From: Isoetes taiwanensis
Taxonomy: Eukaryota > Streptophyta > Lycopodiopsida > Isoetales > Isoetaceae
Assembly: GCA_021234155.1 (NCBI GenBank)
Contig: JAJEKV010000031.1
Coordinates: 6,650,748 to 6,714,747, forward strand
Reading direction: 5' to 3'
DNA length: 64,000 bases
The notes under the pieces were generated by a model. It worked only from the letters and a program-made list of their open reading frames with translations, was not told where the DNA came from and made no database searches. A program made the position numbers and the translations under genes. Below, in pieces: positions 31,159 through 41,362 of this stretch (within the stretch, counting starts at the first letter, position 1; every line of letters begins with the position of its first letter).

Positions 31159-31716
31159 ATGGATTTTTCTTATGCATGGACACTTGCTGGTTCAAATACA
31201 CTGGCTGGTTCTAGTTCCCTGGACGACCATCAACTCTGGACCCTGTACAAGATATTACTTGAGTGTGCTGTTCAAAACGTTCAAAGAGAGTTGGAGAATC
31301 CATTAGACGACTGTGTCGGGGGGCCATGGGTACACTTCCATCGCATCTATGGACATATCGGACTCCTCATGCTCTTAGTAAGGCTCATGCCAACAAATAA
31401 GTACAAGGATTTGATTTATAGTATCGGGGATCGATACAACACTCTGGTTTGGAGACTTCGACATCCGCTTGAGAAGATGAGGATCTGTCATATCGGGGTG
31501 GTTCGGTGGGACTTCTTGCGGGATTGGGCGGATGAAGTGGGCTGTGTGACATATTGTAGAGATAGAAAAAGAATTGGCGCTGGCGCATTTTGCGAAAGAA
31601 GAAATGTACATAACTTTTTGGAATATGAATACAAACTTCGCGCTGGCGCAATTTGCCTATACTTTTACGTCATTAGTTTATTATTTTTTTTTTATATGCA
31701 ATGTCGAAAACATTGA
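31159..31716 (+). CDS. Unrecognised ORF of the 12-kb element
   Basis: Start at ATG 31159 (TGCCATGG context). The first ~135 residues look like a folded domain: helical KILLECAVQNVQREL, HFHRIYGHIGLLMLLVRLMP, YSIGDRYNTLVWRLRHPLEKM, and a Trp/Cys part VRWDFLRDWADEVGCVTYC. After about 31560 two GC palindromes (31571-31590 and 31633-31654) fall inside the frame and the product ends in an AT-rich hydrophobic run, so the real protein or exon may end near 31560. No family is recognised. Its position behind three palindromes suggests it is an element gene. Confidence 0.45.
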   Translation: MDFSYAWTLAGSNTLAGSSSLDDHQLWTLYKILLECAVQNVQRELENPLDDCVGGPWVHFHRIYGHIGLLMLLVRLMPTNKYKDLIYSIGDRYNTLVWRLRHPLEKMRICHIGVVRWDFLRDWADEVGCVTYCRDRKRIGAGAFCERRNVHNFLEYEYKLRAGAICLYFYVISLLFFFYMQCRKH

Positions 31717-31744
31717 ATCTGTGATGCCCTCCGGCCCGTATGAC

Positions 31745-31794
31745 CAACCCCAAGAAACTACATATTTTCATTAATGTGTAGTTTCATGGGGTTG
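31745..31794. terminator. Strong hairpin between convergent ORFs
   Basis: 18-nt arms CAACCCCAAGAAACTACA / TGTAGTTTCATGGGGTTG pair with one mismatch around a 14-nt AT-rich loop. It sits between the 3' end of the plus-strand ORF (31716) and the 3' side of the minus-strand DUF8039-like exon (31882). The 3'-end role is inferred; the hairpin is seen directly. Confidence 0.45.
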
Positions 31795-31881
31795 ATAAAA
31801 CTGCTAAAGACCATCAAAAAGAATTCAAAGTTCACAACATCACAAAATGATATGATATATTCTTTTTTTTTTGAATATCCA

Positions 31882-32102
31882 AATATACATACCTTTTTCA
31901 GGCGTTCTTTTGGCCATGCTACAAATGTGCCCACACTTTCCAACCGTATATGCGCCACCGGGATGTCTTCTTGGAAGAGCCTCATCTTCATAATTGCGAG
32001 TTTATAATGGAAATCTTCTGGCTTGTTTCCAAGAGGAACACCATGACACATAGAATTTGGATTCGGATCTTCGATTTTACATAAGCCTACTCGGCGCTTC
32101 AA
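31882..32102 (-). pseudogene. DUF8039-like exon (plant transposon-associated domain)
   Basis: The frame contains MCHGVPLGNKPEDFHYKLA and then DIPVAHIRLESVGTFVAWPKE. The V/L-G-(T/S)-F-(V/I)-AWPK signature is typical of DUF8039, a domain found beside plant En/Spm-like transposase genes. A donor (AAAAAG|GTATGT) follows the conserved part near 31883. No upstream exon is clear. It may be part of the element's second protein, or a passenger. Confidence 0.4.
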
Positions 32103-33754
32103 GTTTCTTTGTTAAAGATAGCATTCTTCTCCGACAACGATAAAGAACCGAATGCATTGTAAAAATAGAGGGGCGAAAAATAGAGAACAAGAGAATGCAT
32201 TGAATGGAATCACACTCACCATAGTTCAGCAGGCATCGAATGGGATTGAAGGCGCTCGATCGAATGGGATTGAAGCGGCTCGATCGAAACGGATCTTGGG
32301 CTCGATATAGTCGATTGTTCTTGGGCTCGATAGTAGGGATGATCTTTGGCTCTCGATAGTAGGTGGCCGATTAGGTGGTAGTAGATTGCCACATATCGTT
32401 TCTTGAAATTAATAATTAATGGTTCTTGAAATTGCACTAAAAAAAAAAAACACAATTTTAAATTTGTAAATGGCGGACCAGGCGGTTAATTAAAAGGCGG
32501 TATAAATTTAAAAGGGCCTTGAATTTGAATTCTGGTTTTAAATCGGCGGCCAAGATTATGAACATACATATAAGTTTAAACCAAAATCCAGATCTCATAC
32601 TATCCGCACTTGCGGTTCAATGGCGTCTAGAGGATCAGGCGTAGCGGCCGAGGCGGTTTGGTAGAGGTGGGCGGCGTCCAAAGCACAAATGCAAAGCACG
32701 GAGGCTGGCGAACACGTGAAGCACAAATCCAACAAAGCGCCTCGGGTAATTGATCCGTTTTTGTTACGTAATTGATCTCTGTGTCCCTTTTTTTTGTTAG
32801 GGTTTTAGGATGTTTTACGTAATAATATAGTTATTATCCAATAAGAAGCATGTGTCCTCTAATGTTTGAGTTCATATGTCCCAAAATGTATGGAAACAAA
32901 TGCTTAATGTGTACTTTAATTACGTATGTCTTTGCTTGAAGCTTGTATACTTAGCTTTGAAAGCGATTATTCATAGCTAGTTACATTTTTTATAGTTAGT
33001 TGTGTCCTCGATGAAGATTCAACTCTTTAAGTTGCATTTTTTATAGTTAGTTGTGTCCCGAGCATTTTGATTCGGACAAAACGCCCAGGCCTTGATTTAA
33101 TTAGGCATTACATTAGTTTCTTTATCTTTCAGGTCACTTCTAAACGCCCAAGCGGCGTATTTATTACATTTTGATTTGGGACAAAACGCGCTCTCGACCC
33201 CAATAAACTAAATGAACTTGTTGTGCATTCATTTTCAAATCGCGCCAAAGCGTTTTTTGTTGCATATGTGTCGGCGGCACATTTATTTGAGCATAAAAAG
33301 ATTAACCCATGTCTTTGTATTTCACGGGATCACAAAGACAATCAAAAGAGGGAGGACCAAGCAAAGGCGAGACCTCTGATCGAGAAAAAGGCAAAGGGCG
33401 AGAAGAAGATATTCTTTATTCTGGACACTGCGGCATGTATTGGCGTTAGAAGATACATCACGGAATAATAAAAGGCTCGTAGAACCTCCATGTCGAGAAA
33501 GAAGATCTTATAGAGGGGTGAGAATGGTATGTGGAGATATTCAAAGCTGGTGGGAAGACAGACCTCATATTCATGTCAAGGTTAAGAGAGACGGATCAAA
33601 TGAAGAAGCGAAATTCTTATTACATGTGAAGTCAGGGGCGATTCTTTACGTTACGTTACTAGTTGAAGTGGGCCAAAAACATAAGAAAAGCCTAAAGAAG
33701 ATCAATCGATGCGGTCATGAGCTCTTTTAAAGAGGCCGCTTTAAGATCGGGCGA
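32103..33754. other. Element interior with decayed ORFs
   Basis: 32216-32360 carries irregular repeats of CGATCGAATGGGATTGAAG and CTCGATAGTAGG. 33237-33258 is another GC palindrome (AAATCGCGCC-AAAGCG). Short frames at 33223-33468 and 33440-33730 (FLLHVKSGAILYVTLLVEV) look like pieces of one broken gene; no family is recognised. Confidence 0.35.
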
Positions 33755-34420
33755 CATGGCCGATAACCTCTTCAAATTTGGCTGGGCCGGTGGCGAGCCA
33801 TTGACTCCTATAAGAATATCACGAGGGGCTTACACGGTAATTTCGACGAGCCATTAGCACGAGGCCCTCCGGGCAAAGGTCTACCTGGCGGTGAAGGACA
33901 AGGAAGAAGCTAGCTCTAGAGGCAGGGAAACTACAGAAGTGACAGCAGGCCTTACAAGTGACGATGACAAGGCCAGGCAGTTGGAGGCAATGAGCAAACT
34001 GAAGAAATATGCCGACAAGTATCCACTGGGCCTCAGCTTCACACATCCAGTCAACGTGGACAGGCTTTTCAGGTCCACTAAAGCTATTTATATCAGCAGA
34101 AGGTATGACAAGCAGCACTCCTTGGAGATATTGAACAGCATGATCGAAAATCCAGGGCAGGTGCCAATGCCTGCAGATGTAGTGCCTTACGATACCAGAA
34201 CAAAAAAGGTAATCATCTGGAGCAAGCTGGAGGACTTCATCGAGAACCAGATATACATTTTATGATAATAGATGGCCAGCATTCAATAGAGGCCCAGAAG
34301 ATTCTCATCAAGAAGGCACAGCATACTGGGAATCAGTTGTTCTATAAAATTTGTACATACGAAAGCCCCGGTTCTGGCGGGTCAACAACACTGCCGAACT
34401 AGCGAAATAAAGCGCCTCCT
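33755..34420 (+). pseudogene. ParB/DGQHR-like domain protein, frameshifted
   Basis: Possible start ATG 33755 (MADNLFKFGWAGGEPLTP), then a shift near 33840. The best frame (33891-34258) gives KYADKYPLGLSF, VDRLFRSTKAIYISRRYD, ILNSMIENPGQVPMPADVVP, then after a second shift at 34258 MIIDGQHSIEAQKILIKKAQ. The order of a short-strand/helix block, a P-x-x-V segment and an IDGQHS-x(2)-A box matches the ParB-like/DGQHR fold, in which this box lines the nucleotide or phosphate site. In bacteria such domains act in DNA partition and modification; in this element the role is unknown. Coexistence with many GC palindromes is suggestive because ParB proteins bind palindromes. The call rests on motif recognition only. 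Confidence 0.45.
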
Positions 34421-34489
34421 AAATGACATGGGAAAAACTTTCCTATACAAAAGGTAATTCTCTTCCCACATTTTTATTTTTCCATTATC

Positions 34490-34717
34490 AAATCGCGCCG
34501 GTAGCGATTTCATAAATAGAAGGCAATGGGTTCTGGGATGGTAGGCGTTTCGATCAAATAAGCAAATCGGCGCTGGCGCGATTTTATATTAGAATACAAG
34601 TTGAGCCCGCGCGGTTTGTATTCTAATATAAAATCGCTACCGCCCGGTTTATACGATAGAACCATCTACTATTTCAAAACCCTTTGCTATTTAGCGAGCA
34701 AATCGCGCTGGCGATTT
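34490..34717. repeat. Cluster of GC-rich palindromes downstream of the ParB-like gene
   Basis: AAATCGCGCCGGTAGCGATTT (as 34490-34510), AAATCGGCGC-TGGCGCGATTT (34564-34584) and AAATCGCGCTGGCGATTT (34700-34717), with further half-sites between 34600 and 34750. Arms are imperfect through 1-2 nt indels. Confidence 0.65.
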
Positions 34718-34992
34718 GCCTTCTAATATGAAATTGCTTGGCGTGGCAATTATAAACTAGAAGGATTGTTTGAATTCCGCGATTATAAAGCTAACGGTTA
34801 TTCCTTGCGATCCCTATATAGAGCAACTTCGGCATGCTTTCGGAACCCGATGGATTGAATATGGGAAGCCAATGCCTACTAGGCAGGGGCCAGTCCAAAA
34901 GCGAATTCAAGTTCTTTGGAAAGGACACTTAGTCCCGGACTATAATCTGAGGACAAGACCAAACACCGGATCAAAGAAAAAAAAAAAAGGAG

Positions 34993-35696
34993 ATGAAAAG
35001 GGTGATCTTTGCCGAAGAACCAAGCGTACCCAAGGATGCATGCAAGATAGTTTTTGCTTCAGATCCAGTATGGGAGAAATGGAATGAATTCTGGGACGCC
35101 TACGTGGAGAAGAAGTTGCCAGATTCACAAGGAAGATTTCCTCCTATTGACACATCAATTTTTGATATCCATATAACAGAGATGAGGAAGGCCCAGGGAT
35201 TGGAAGATCAAGAACTCATCTCAGTCCTGGATAGGTTAATCAGAAAAGGAAATCCTTTACAAAGAAAACCTCGGCAACAAAGGCTATGGAATCCTTTGAA
35301 GATGCATGCGGCGAGCTGAAGAATATTAGAGTGCTCAAGAAGGCGGTTGGTGAGGAATTGCAAAGGCTTACATCGAAAGTGGTGGTTGTGAAGTTAGGAC
35401 TAATGCAAAAGTATAACGTCTCCAACGGCGACCTAAAGAAGTATGTATTTTGGTCCAAGGACTTTGTCAAGCGGCCGAAGTTGAAGAACGTTGCAAAGAT
35501 CGATGGGATTCACACAAAAGTTGCATCCGACTTGAAGCGAAAAGTCAGCGTTGGTGAAGCGGACCGGGAGGCGGAATCCACATTTTTTTTATCAAGTGTC
35601 CACTTTGGTTTCAAGTGTGCCTTGCCGGAAGTGGGTGAAGGTCCTCATGATATCACACTCTTAGTGCTTGATAGTCGAGGCCGGATGGTCGCTTGA
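34993..35696 (+). pseudogene. Unrecognised element ORF, frameshifted
   Basis: Two overlapping frames (34993-35319 and 35286-35696) read as one gene broken near 35290. Features: KIVFASDPVWEKWNEFWDAY, FDIHITEMRKAQGLED, then GELKNIRVLKKAVGEELQRL, KYVFWSKDFVKRPKLKNV and FGFKCALPEVGEG. It is a mixed charged globular protein without recognised motif. It may be the downstream part of the ParB-like gene, since strand and spacing agree. Confidence 0.35.
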
Positions 35697-36059
35697 AGAC
35701 TATAATCGTTCTTCAACATATCACGGTGGTTGCACGGCGAAATGCATTACACAATCGTCACTATATGTCCCTCAGGCATGTCCTATGCATATGCTCTAAG
35801 TGCTGCAAATGACTTAGAATCGCGTGAAAGTCATCTGACAGGCGATCCTCATAGATGAAACCAAGGGCGGTGACTTGACCGCGACAAGTAAACTTTCTCA
35901 TGTGCTTATTATTATGATAGCCATTATGGATGATAAGGAATATGAAAGGCTTAAGGGGAAAAGGATGGAAGAAACTAGCATGGCGGTGCTATCAGTTAGA
36001 TGAACGCATCCTGCGAAACATCTTCTATCTGGAGCAAGAAGACAAGGGGAAGGCTTGTC

Positions 36060-36640
36060 AAGGTGGGTGGAAGAGTTAGAGGAGGAAGAGGAGGATGAGG
36101 AAGAAAACGAGGGCGACCCGTTCTTGTGGGCCACATTAAGTATGAGCTCCTAACTTCACATAAGGGGAAGCTAAACAAGAAACGGGTTCTCTATGGACCT
36201 TTCCCAAAGATCTCATTGAAGCATTTTGTCCATTGGGAACAACTTCTTTGGGAACTTCCGTTGGAGGTTACATCGGTAGAAAGCTTTGAAGTTAGCAAGG
36301 AAATGCCGAGGCGTCGTCTCCGATGATCGAGCCGAAATTTTTGGACCTCTTCTTTGAGAAAGTACTAGAGGAAGCCCCTAGGGACCAATCGGCGGTGCAA
36401 AAAACAAAGCTTCTAGCCCTAAGTCCGAAATACCTTGATTTGCTTAAGGAGCGGGAGATTCTGAGGCGAGGCATTGCGTGGCTCCAACATCATGGATGAC
36501 ATGGGCGAGCGGCGAGATCTCCAAGTACCTATCGACATGCTGTGAACATTCTTGGCCCCGAAAATATAGACCCGATTATGACAATGCCAAGGATGATGAT
36601 AATAACAATATTGATGATGAAGCGGACTCAAATCGATAAC
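36060..36640 (+). pseudogene. Fragments of a decayed element gene
   Basis: Short consecutive frames: an acidic run (WVEELEEEEEDEEENEGD) at 36063-36118, GHIKYELLTSHKGKLNKKR at 36126-36326 and FLDLFFEKVLEEAPRDQ at about 36337-36390. Similar composition and the same strand suggest one gene broken by small indels. No family is recognised. Confidence 0.25.
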
Positions 36641-36989
36641 ACTAGCCAAGGGTTAGCGTAAAGTAATGAACTATCAAGTGTAGTTCACCTTTGCTGATCT
36701 CAAAGCGATGTGGTTGGTGCTTCTAGCGGACCGGGAGGCAACTTCGGAATAAAGATGCAAGGGATGAAGAACACGGGGGAATGATGAAGACGAAAGGTAT
36801 CGTGACAATGTTCCTTTTTTGATATCCATGCATTTTACAAACTAGAAGCATATAGAAATGGCGCTGGCGGCGGATTGATTTCCTAGAACATACTTTTGAA
36901 TTATGTTGACATGCATCATTAATGAAATCGCTGCTGGCCGTTTTGTTTTCCATTTCTTTCATCTCATACGTTATTGTTCTCCTTACGAG

Positions 36990-37846
36990 AAATGATTTGG
37001 CTTCCCAAAAAGTCTTGGTCTTTGATTTGAATGGTGTGCTATGTAGAACATTACCTAAAGCCCGGTTTGAAAAGTCATGGTATCGCGCAACAACCATTTG
37101 AGACCGCATTACCAAATATGTTTACCAGCCCTTATCTGAAGGAGATGTTGGACCAGGGCCTTGATCACATTTGGTTGTGCAATTTGGTCATCCATGGAGC
37201 ATAGAAATATACGAGGATGTTTTGAAAGTAGTGCACGAGCTAAATAGAAATTGAAACGTCCATCCGGGATCAAAGCAAATGTGCTTCATTCACAAACCCT
37301 AAAGAACCGATGGGTAAAAAGATATTTGTGAAATGCTTGCGCAACATGATGGATGCCCTAGGTGTTGAGGATAAGGAAGGCATAATCATTGTGGATGATG
37401 GCGCTCTAAAGTGTTGCTTCAATCGATCCACGATCATTGAATCCGCCATCCTATCATCCCGAAGATTTTGACAAAGATGACTTCTGCTTCGCTTTGTTAG
37501 TGTCTGCAGGGAAATAGCTTCCCGGGAAAAAAACGGTCGAAGAGATACAAACACTATACATAACTTGATCGGACGGAAATTGACGGGGACCTTGAGAAAA
37601 TCGTTCTAGAAAGGGAACTTTTTGATATATATGTATCACGGGAAATACACTTTCCAAAAGTTTTGAATATGAAATATACTTTATCTGAAAGGTTTTGAAT
37701 ATATATTGTGTTCTTTTATCAGCATTGTTGGTTACATTAATGCGTTATTATGTTTTATATTATGTATACGGTTTGCTATACACGCAATAATTTTTATGTA
37801 TATCTTGTCAATTATTTTGGTGTGTATAAATAGGTATGCATGAAAT
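36990..37846 (+). pseudogene. Decayed copy of the HAD/FCP1-like gene
   Basis: Aligns with 52-901 over its whole length. Motif I (VFDLNGVLC) is intact at about 37018-37045 with the same D-x-N. Motif IV reads IIIVDDGAL, so one Asp of the DDD run is lost. Many 1-3 nt indels disrupt the frame. Nucleotide similarity extends through the hydrophobic C-terminal region, so that tail belonged to the element and is not random read-through. Confidence 0.7.
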
Positions 37847-37885
37847 AGCCCCGAATGGCCCGGTCTCCGCCTTCTCCTTGTTAAT

Positions 37886-38112
37886 ATGGCACATTCTATT
37901 ACACCGCAAGATGAACCATGCGGACCTCTGCGGTGCCGCGAAACTAGAAATAGAACTTCGGGACTGGCTTGATGTCGTTGCTATGAATCTGTCCGCTTCT
38001 ATCCTGATCCCTTTGATGTTGTAATCCATCTTATATGGAATCGAGCATGGTTTGTTCATGATCGACCGGGATCTCGAGGACGCTTCTTGGCCGAGGGCGA
38101 TGAATCGATTAG
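37886..38112 (+). pseudogene. Decayed copy of the 73-residue ORF
   Basis: ATG 37886 and the first codons (MAHSIT) match the ORF at 947; the central block RFYPDPFDVVIHL is recognisable in another frame. Indels near 37900-37930 and 38050-38090 break it. Confidence 0.6.
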
Positions 38113-38157
38113 TTTTTGTAGTTTATGTTCTATTATAATGCGTTATTTATGCCAAGC

Positions 38158-38178
38158 AAATCGCGCCACGCGCGATTT
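38158..38178. repeat. GC-rich palindrome of the TIR element, copy 2
   Basis: Identical to 1214-1234: arms AAATCGCG and CGCGATTT around CCACG, 330 bp from the terminus in both copies. Confidence 0.75.
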
Positions 38179-38475
38179 GAACCACGAAAATCTCTGTTTT
38201 GTAGCAACATGCTTGTTGTTATTTACTTGTAAAGCATTACAATTTCAATGTTTAGATTTCGTTGTCGTCCGTGAATGTGCGAATTAATAGGCAATTTCCT
38301 GCTTTTTCAACGGCCTACATTCTGTCATAATATGGGTCATTTGCATCGAATATTTGAATGCCTTTGCATTTTCGCATACAATGCATATTCGCAGCACGAA
38401 AATGAACACAGTGCAAAAGTGTGGTTAATTCAATATAATGGTCAATAAAATGCTTATACGGCGCGATTTTGGAAT

Positions 38476-38508
38476 AGACATAATCCCAATTTAATTGAAT
38501 GATGGTTG
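38476..38508 (-). repeat. Right TIR of 12.3-kb element (33 bp)
   Basis: Exact inverted repeat of 26164-26196; the flank diverges from copy 1 immediately after 38508. Confidence 0.88.
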
Positions 38509-39974
38509 ACCCCCCTTAGTCAGTTAATAATGTGGCTGGGGCGTATGCGCCACATATCTTAAAACTTTAGAATTATTTGGAGTAAATATTCCTTATTCTT
38601 GTTTGTTAGATTACAAGCAGGATGAGGGGTGATAAACTTACAGGATCTGAAGATGCCTGCTAGTAGCTTAGGCTCTTACCCATTTTTGTGGCTAACCGTC
38701 CTTTGGTTCTACTGCAGGTAACAGGATCTTCTACTTCCTGCTACGTTTTCTTTAACACTAGAGTTGTCAGGCGATGGACCAAAAATGGTGCATTTGCACT
38801 GTTCACTTTAAAATTCATATAAAATCAATGGCTCAAAATTCAATAAAATCCTTCCACGAAGTTCATATATGGCAGTCGTATTCCATATGAAAAATATCTA
38901 AAAATCTATCTACCTCCATTCTTGGAAGTTATGCTTAGCTGAATCCAAGGGGGTCATGCCAAGACTGCCTTATATTTACATAAGGTAAAACTGTCTTAAT
39001 GAAATGATTTTTTTGATTTTTGTCAGTATTTTCTTATTTTTCTATACGAGTTAGAGAGTATAACACAAAAAACTGCACCTCATTCCATGGTGTGAGAAGG
39101 AAGATAGGGTTCATCGAACATGACAGGGTCAAAACTGTTTTCTGTCTTCTGTGGACCAATAATTATTTTAACACGAAATTAGAGATCTATATTACCAAGG
39201 AAGGCTTGCATCCATAATAAAAAATATAGCTCATCATGTTAAAGATGATCTACATGCACTATTATCATACTTAATCTACAATACTTCTGGTAGCAAACAC
39301 AATAATAAGTTTATGATAGCAAGAGAATAGGTTTCTTTGTATTTTTTGCAATATATAACATCAAGAACCTTTATGCACATGTATTATTATATGTGAGTTG
39401 AAAAGGAGTGTTATCTTGATTAAATGATTCAAATTTTGAGAAGTCTAAGTATTGACCATTAATGGTCCATAGATATTTATATTTAAATCTTGCAACTACT
39501 ATGTCACTTTCACATCAAATTTGAGATCCATGTTGCCAATGAAGCCTTGCATTCATAGAAAATATAGCATTTCCTAAAAGATGAACTATATGAACAATTA
39601 GCATACTTAAACTCCTATATCGTGTAGTAACAAACGCAACCAAATGTAGAGAATGCATGATTAACTACTACATATAGGTTGATAAAATTATAATCTACGT
39701 AGATATAAGTGTAGTGCATAGCCTGCATCTTTTATTACCCTCTTAAAGACGATATACGAGTTTTATTAAATCATTTTAGATTTATTTTTGTTCTGAATTC
39801 TATACAAGATATTCTTTAGTCAATATTGAAATCATCATAACTTATGAATGCTTCAAAAAAACATCAAACTATAGCTCTTAGAATCAACAACTTATGGCCA
39901 CAAGAATTAGGCCAAAACCAGAGAGAAATAATTCATACCCTCAAACAGCTCTTTTGAGCAAAATTGGGTATGGC

Positions 39975-40340
39975 GACTTCATCTAATGTCATATATGTAG
40001 CATAATAACAGGGGGTTTTTTTTGTGTTTTTGTACGCTTTTCACAAAGGTTTTCCTAAGATTTCATGGCGTATTCAAATGGATGTACTAATGCGTACATC
40101 TAGAGTGCACTATTTCTTAGTCGTTGATTTAGCCTTTTTTTTTTCAATGGTCAATGGTCCAACATCCAAGGGCTCACAACAAAAGCCCTCTTTTTATTTT
40201 AGGGGCTGAACATGCAAGCCTCGTGGATAGCATTTCAGGGCATTCTTGCAAAAAATTTGATATGGAGTGGAAGCATATCTGAACAAGCATTTCATTTGGT
40301 TCTCTGTTTAGGGTTCTATGGCAGACTGGCCCGGCTCTGT
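39975..40340 (+). repeat. Dispersed repeat, relative of 3895-4145
   Basis: Shares ordered blocks with the reverse complement of 3895-4145 (ATAACAGGGGGTTT, GGATGTACTAATGxGTACATC, TTTAGGGTTCTATGG). It lies inside the CACTA-like element. Confidence 0.5.
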
Positions 40341-41301
40341 GCCAAGGAGGCCAGCAAAGAAACAAGGAGGTGCCCGTGACCATAGCTCCTCTTCTTCTTC
40401 AAATTCGTGTATAGGGAAAATGAAGCTTTAAGCCGTGCAAATCCATGTCAGGAAAACCATAATAAGCAGTCTCTAGATATCTTAGGCCTTACACGGCTGC
40501 GTCAAGCTGTGCCTCCTTCTGTTGCTGCTAATAGTAAGTGGCTTGGGAGAAAACAAAATTGTTCGTTGCGGCGAAGCCTAGAGTTTTATGGAAGGGGCAA
40601 AACCCTAACATTTAGACAATTGGTAAAACCTGTCTGCGGTCGTGTTCCCTCAGACCATGCTTGTGGCTGGTAACTGCTTTGATCATGGCTGCCCAGCTCA
40701 TGGTCTGCCCCTAAGTTTAGTCATAGCGTGTCGATTCATGGATTCACCCGGCTCATGGTCTGCCCTAAGTTTTAGATGCACTAGCGTGTCGATTCATGGA
40801 TTCACGGAATCTTTGCTTGGCCACCTATCCATGCCTAAAACGAAGCCGGGAATGTGGTTGCGGTGGAAATATGAACCCTCTATTACGGTAATCCGGGCGA
40901 TTCTCGTAATTATCTTACGTAACTTTAAGCAAAATCGGGAAGGGAACATATCTCATCGTCTCTTGTGCTTTTTGCAGACAGGTCATCAACTTCAAATCAA
41001 GGGACATTTTATTGATTGAACTATGAACAGAAAACGGAACAGAGATGAAGAACTGGTAAGCTAGTGATGGGCAAGTCTTATTATGTTTAGAATATTTGTT
41101 GAATTGCATCGTTGTTGGTAATAATGGCTGAATGACCACTATTTAGGGATTATATGTCGTGATGCTCTAGTTGCTTATAAGAAATTATATCTTTGCGATT
41201 TTAAGTCTTGAAGTCCCGGCAATCCTACTTGTGTTAAGCTTCATGCAGGTATCTTAATATTCCAAACATTATTTCAGCTGCAGTAACCAGGCGCTGCACC
41301 A

Positions 41302-41362
41302 TGTTGCTTCCTGGTTATGGTTATGTTGCTTCCTGGTTATGGTTATGTTGCTTCCTGGTTAT
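41302..41362 (+). repeat. 22-bp minisatellite, three copies
   Basis: Three consecutive units TGTTGCTTCCTGGTTATGGT(TA), the last incomplete. Confidence 0.85.

Larger units (their letters stand above)
26164..38508. mobile_element. 12.3-kb TIR DNA transposon with cargo genes, copy 2
   Basis: Exact 33-bp TIRs at both ends; the right end repeats that of copy 1 at 1564. Contents from left: decayed DUF7869-type transposase on the minus strand, AT/CT-rich spacer, a plus-strand unknown ORF facing a minus-strand DUF8039-like exon across a hairpin, a ParB/DGQHR-like gene, further broken ORFs, the HAD-like gene and the 73-residue ORF. GC palindromes are scattered in the non-coding parts. No clear TSD: left flank ends CTCGGAC, right flank starts ACCCCCC. 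Family unassigned. No DNA polymerase B or capsid genes are seen, so not a Polinton. Confidence 0.75.

Noticed and set aside
30989-34717. GC-rich palindromes as a CRISPR-like or satellite array
   Set aside because: Spacing is irregular, intervening sequence is coding or AT-rich, and the genome is a plant's. They are dispersed sites, not an array.
26164-38508. Element as Polinton/Maverick or virus-derived
   Set aside because: No DNA polymerase B, capsid, protease or packaging ATPase signatures; the only mobility gene seen is DUF7869-type.
26164-38508. Element as CACTA transposon because of the DUF8039-like exon
   Set aside because: Termini begin CAACCATC and the transposase core is DUF7869-like; no TNP2 motif seen.
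40407-41019. Two overlapping ORFs inside the CACTA-like element as genes
   Set aside because: No recognisable motif, internal small duplications (GCTCATGGTCTGCCC twice) and no transposase similarity.
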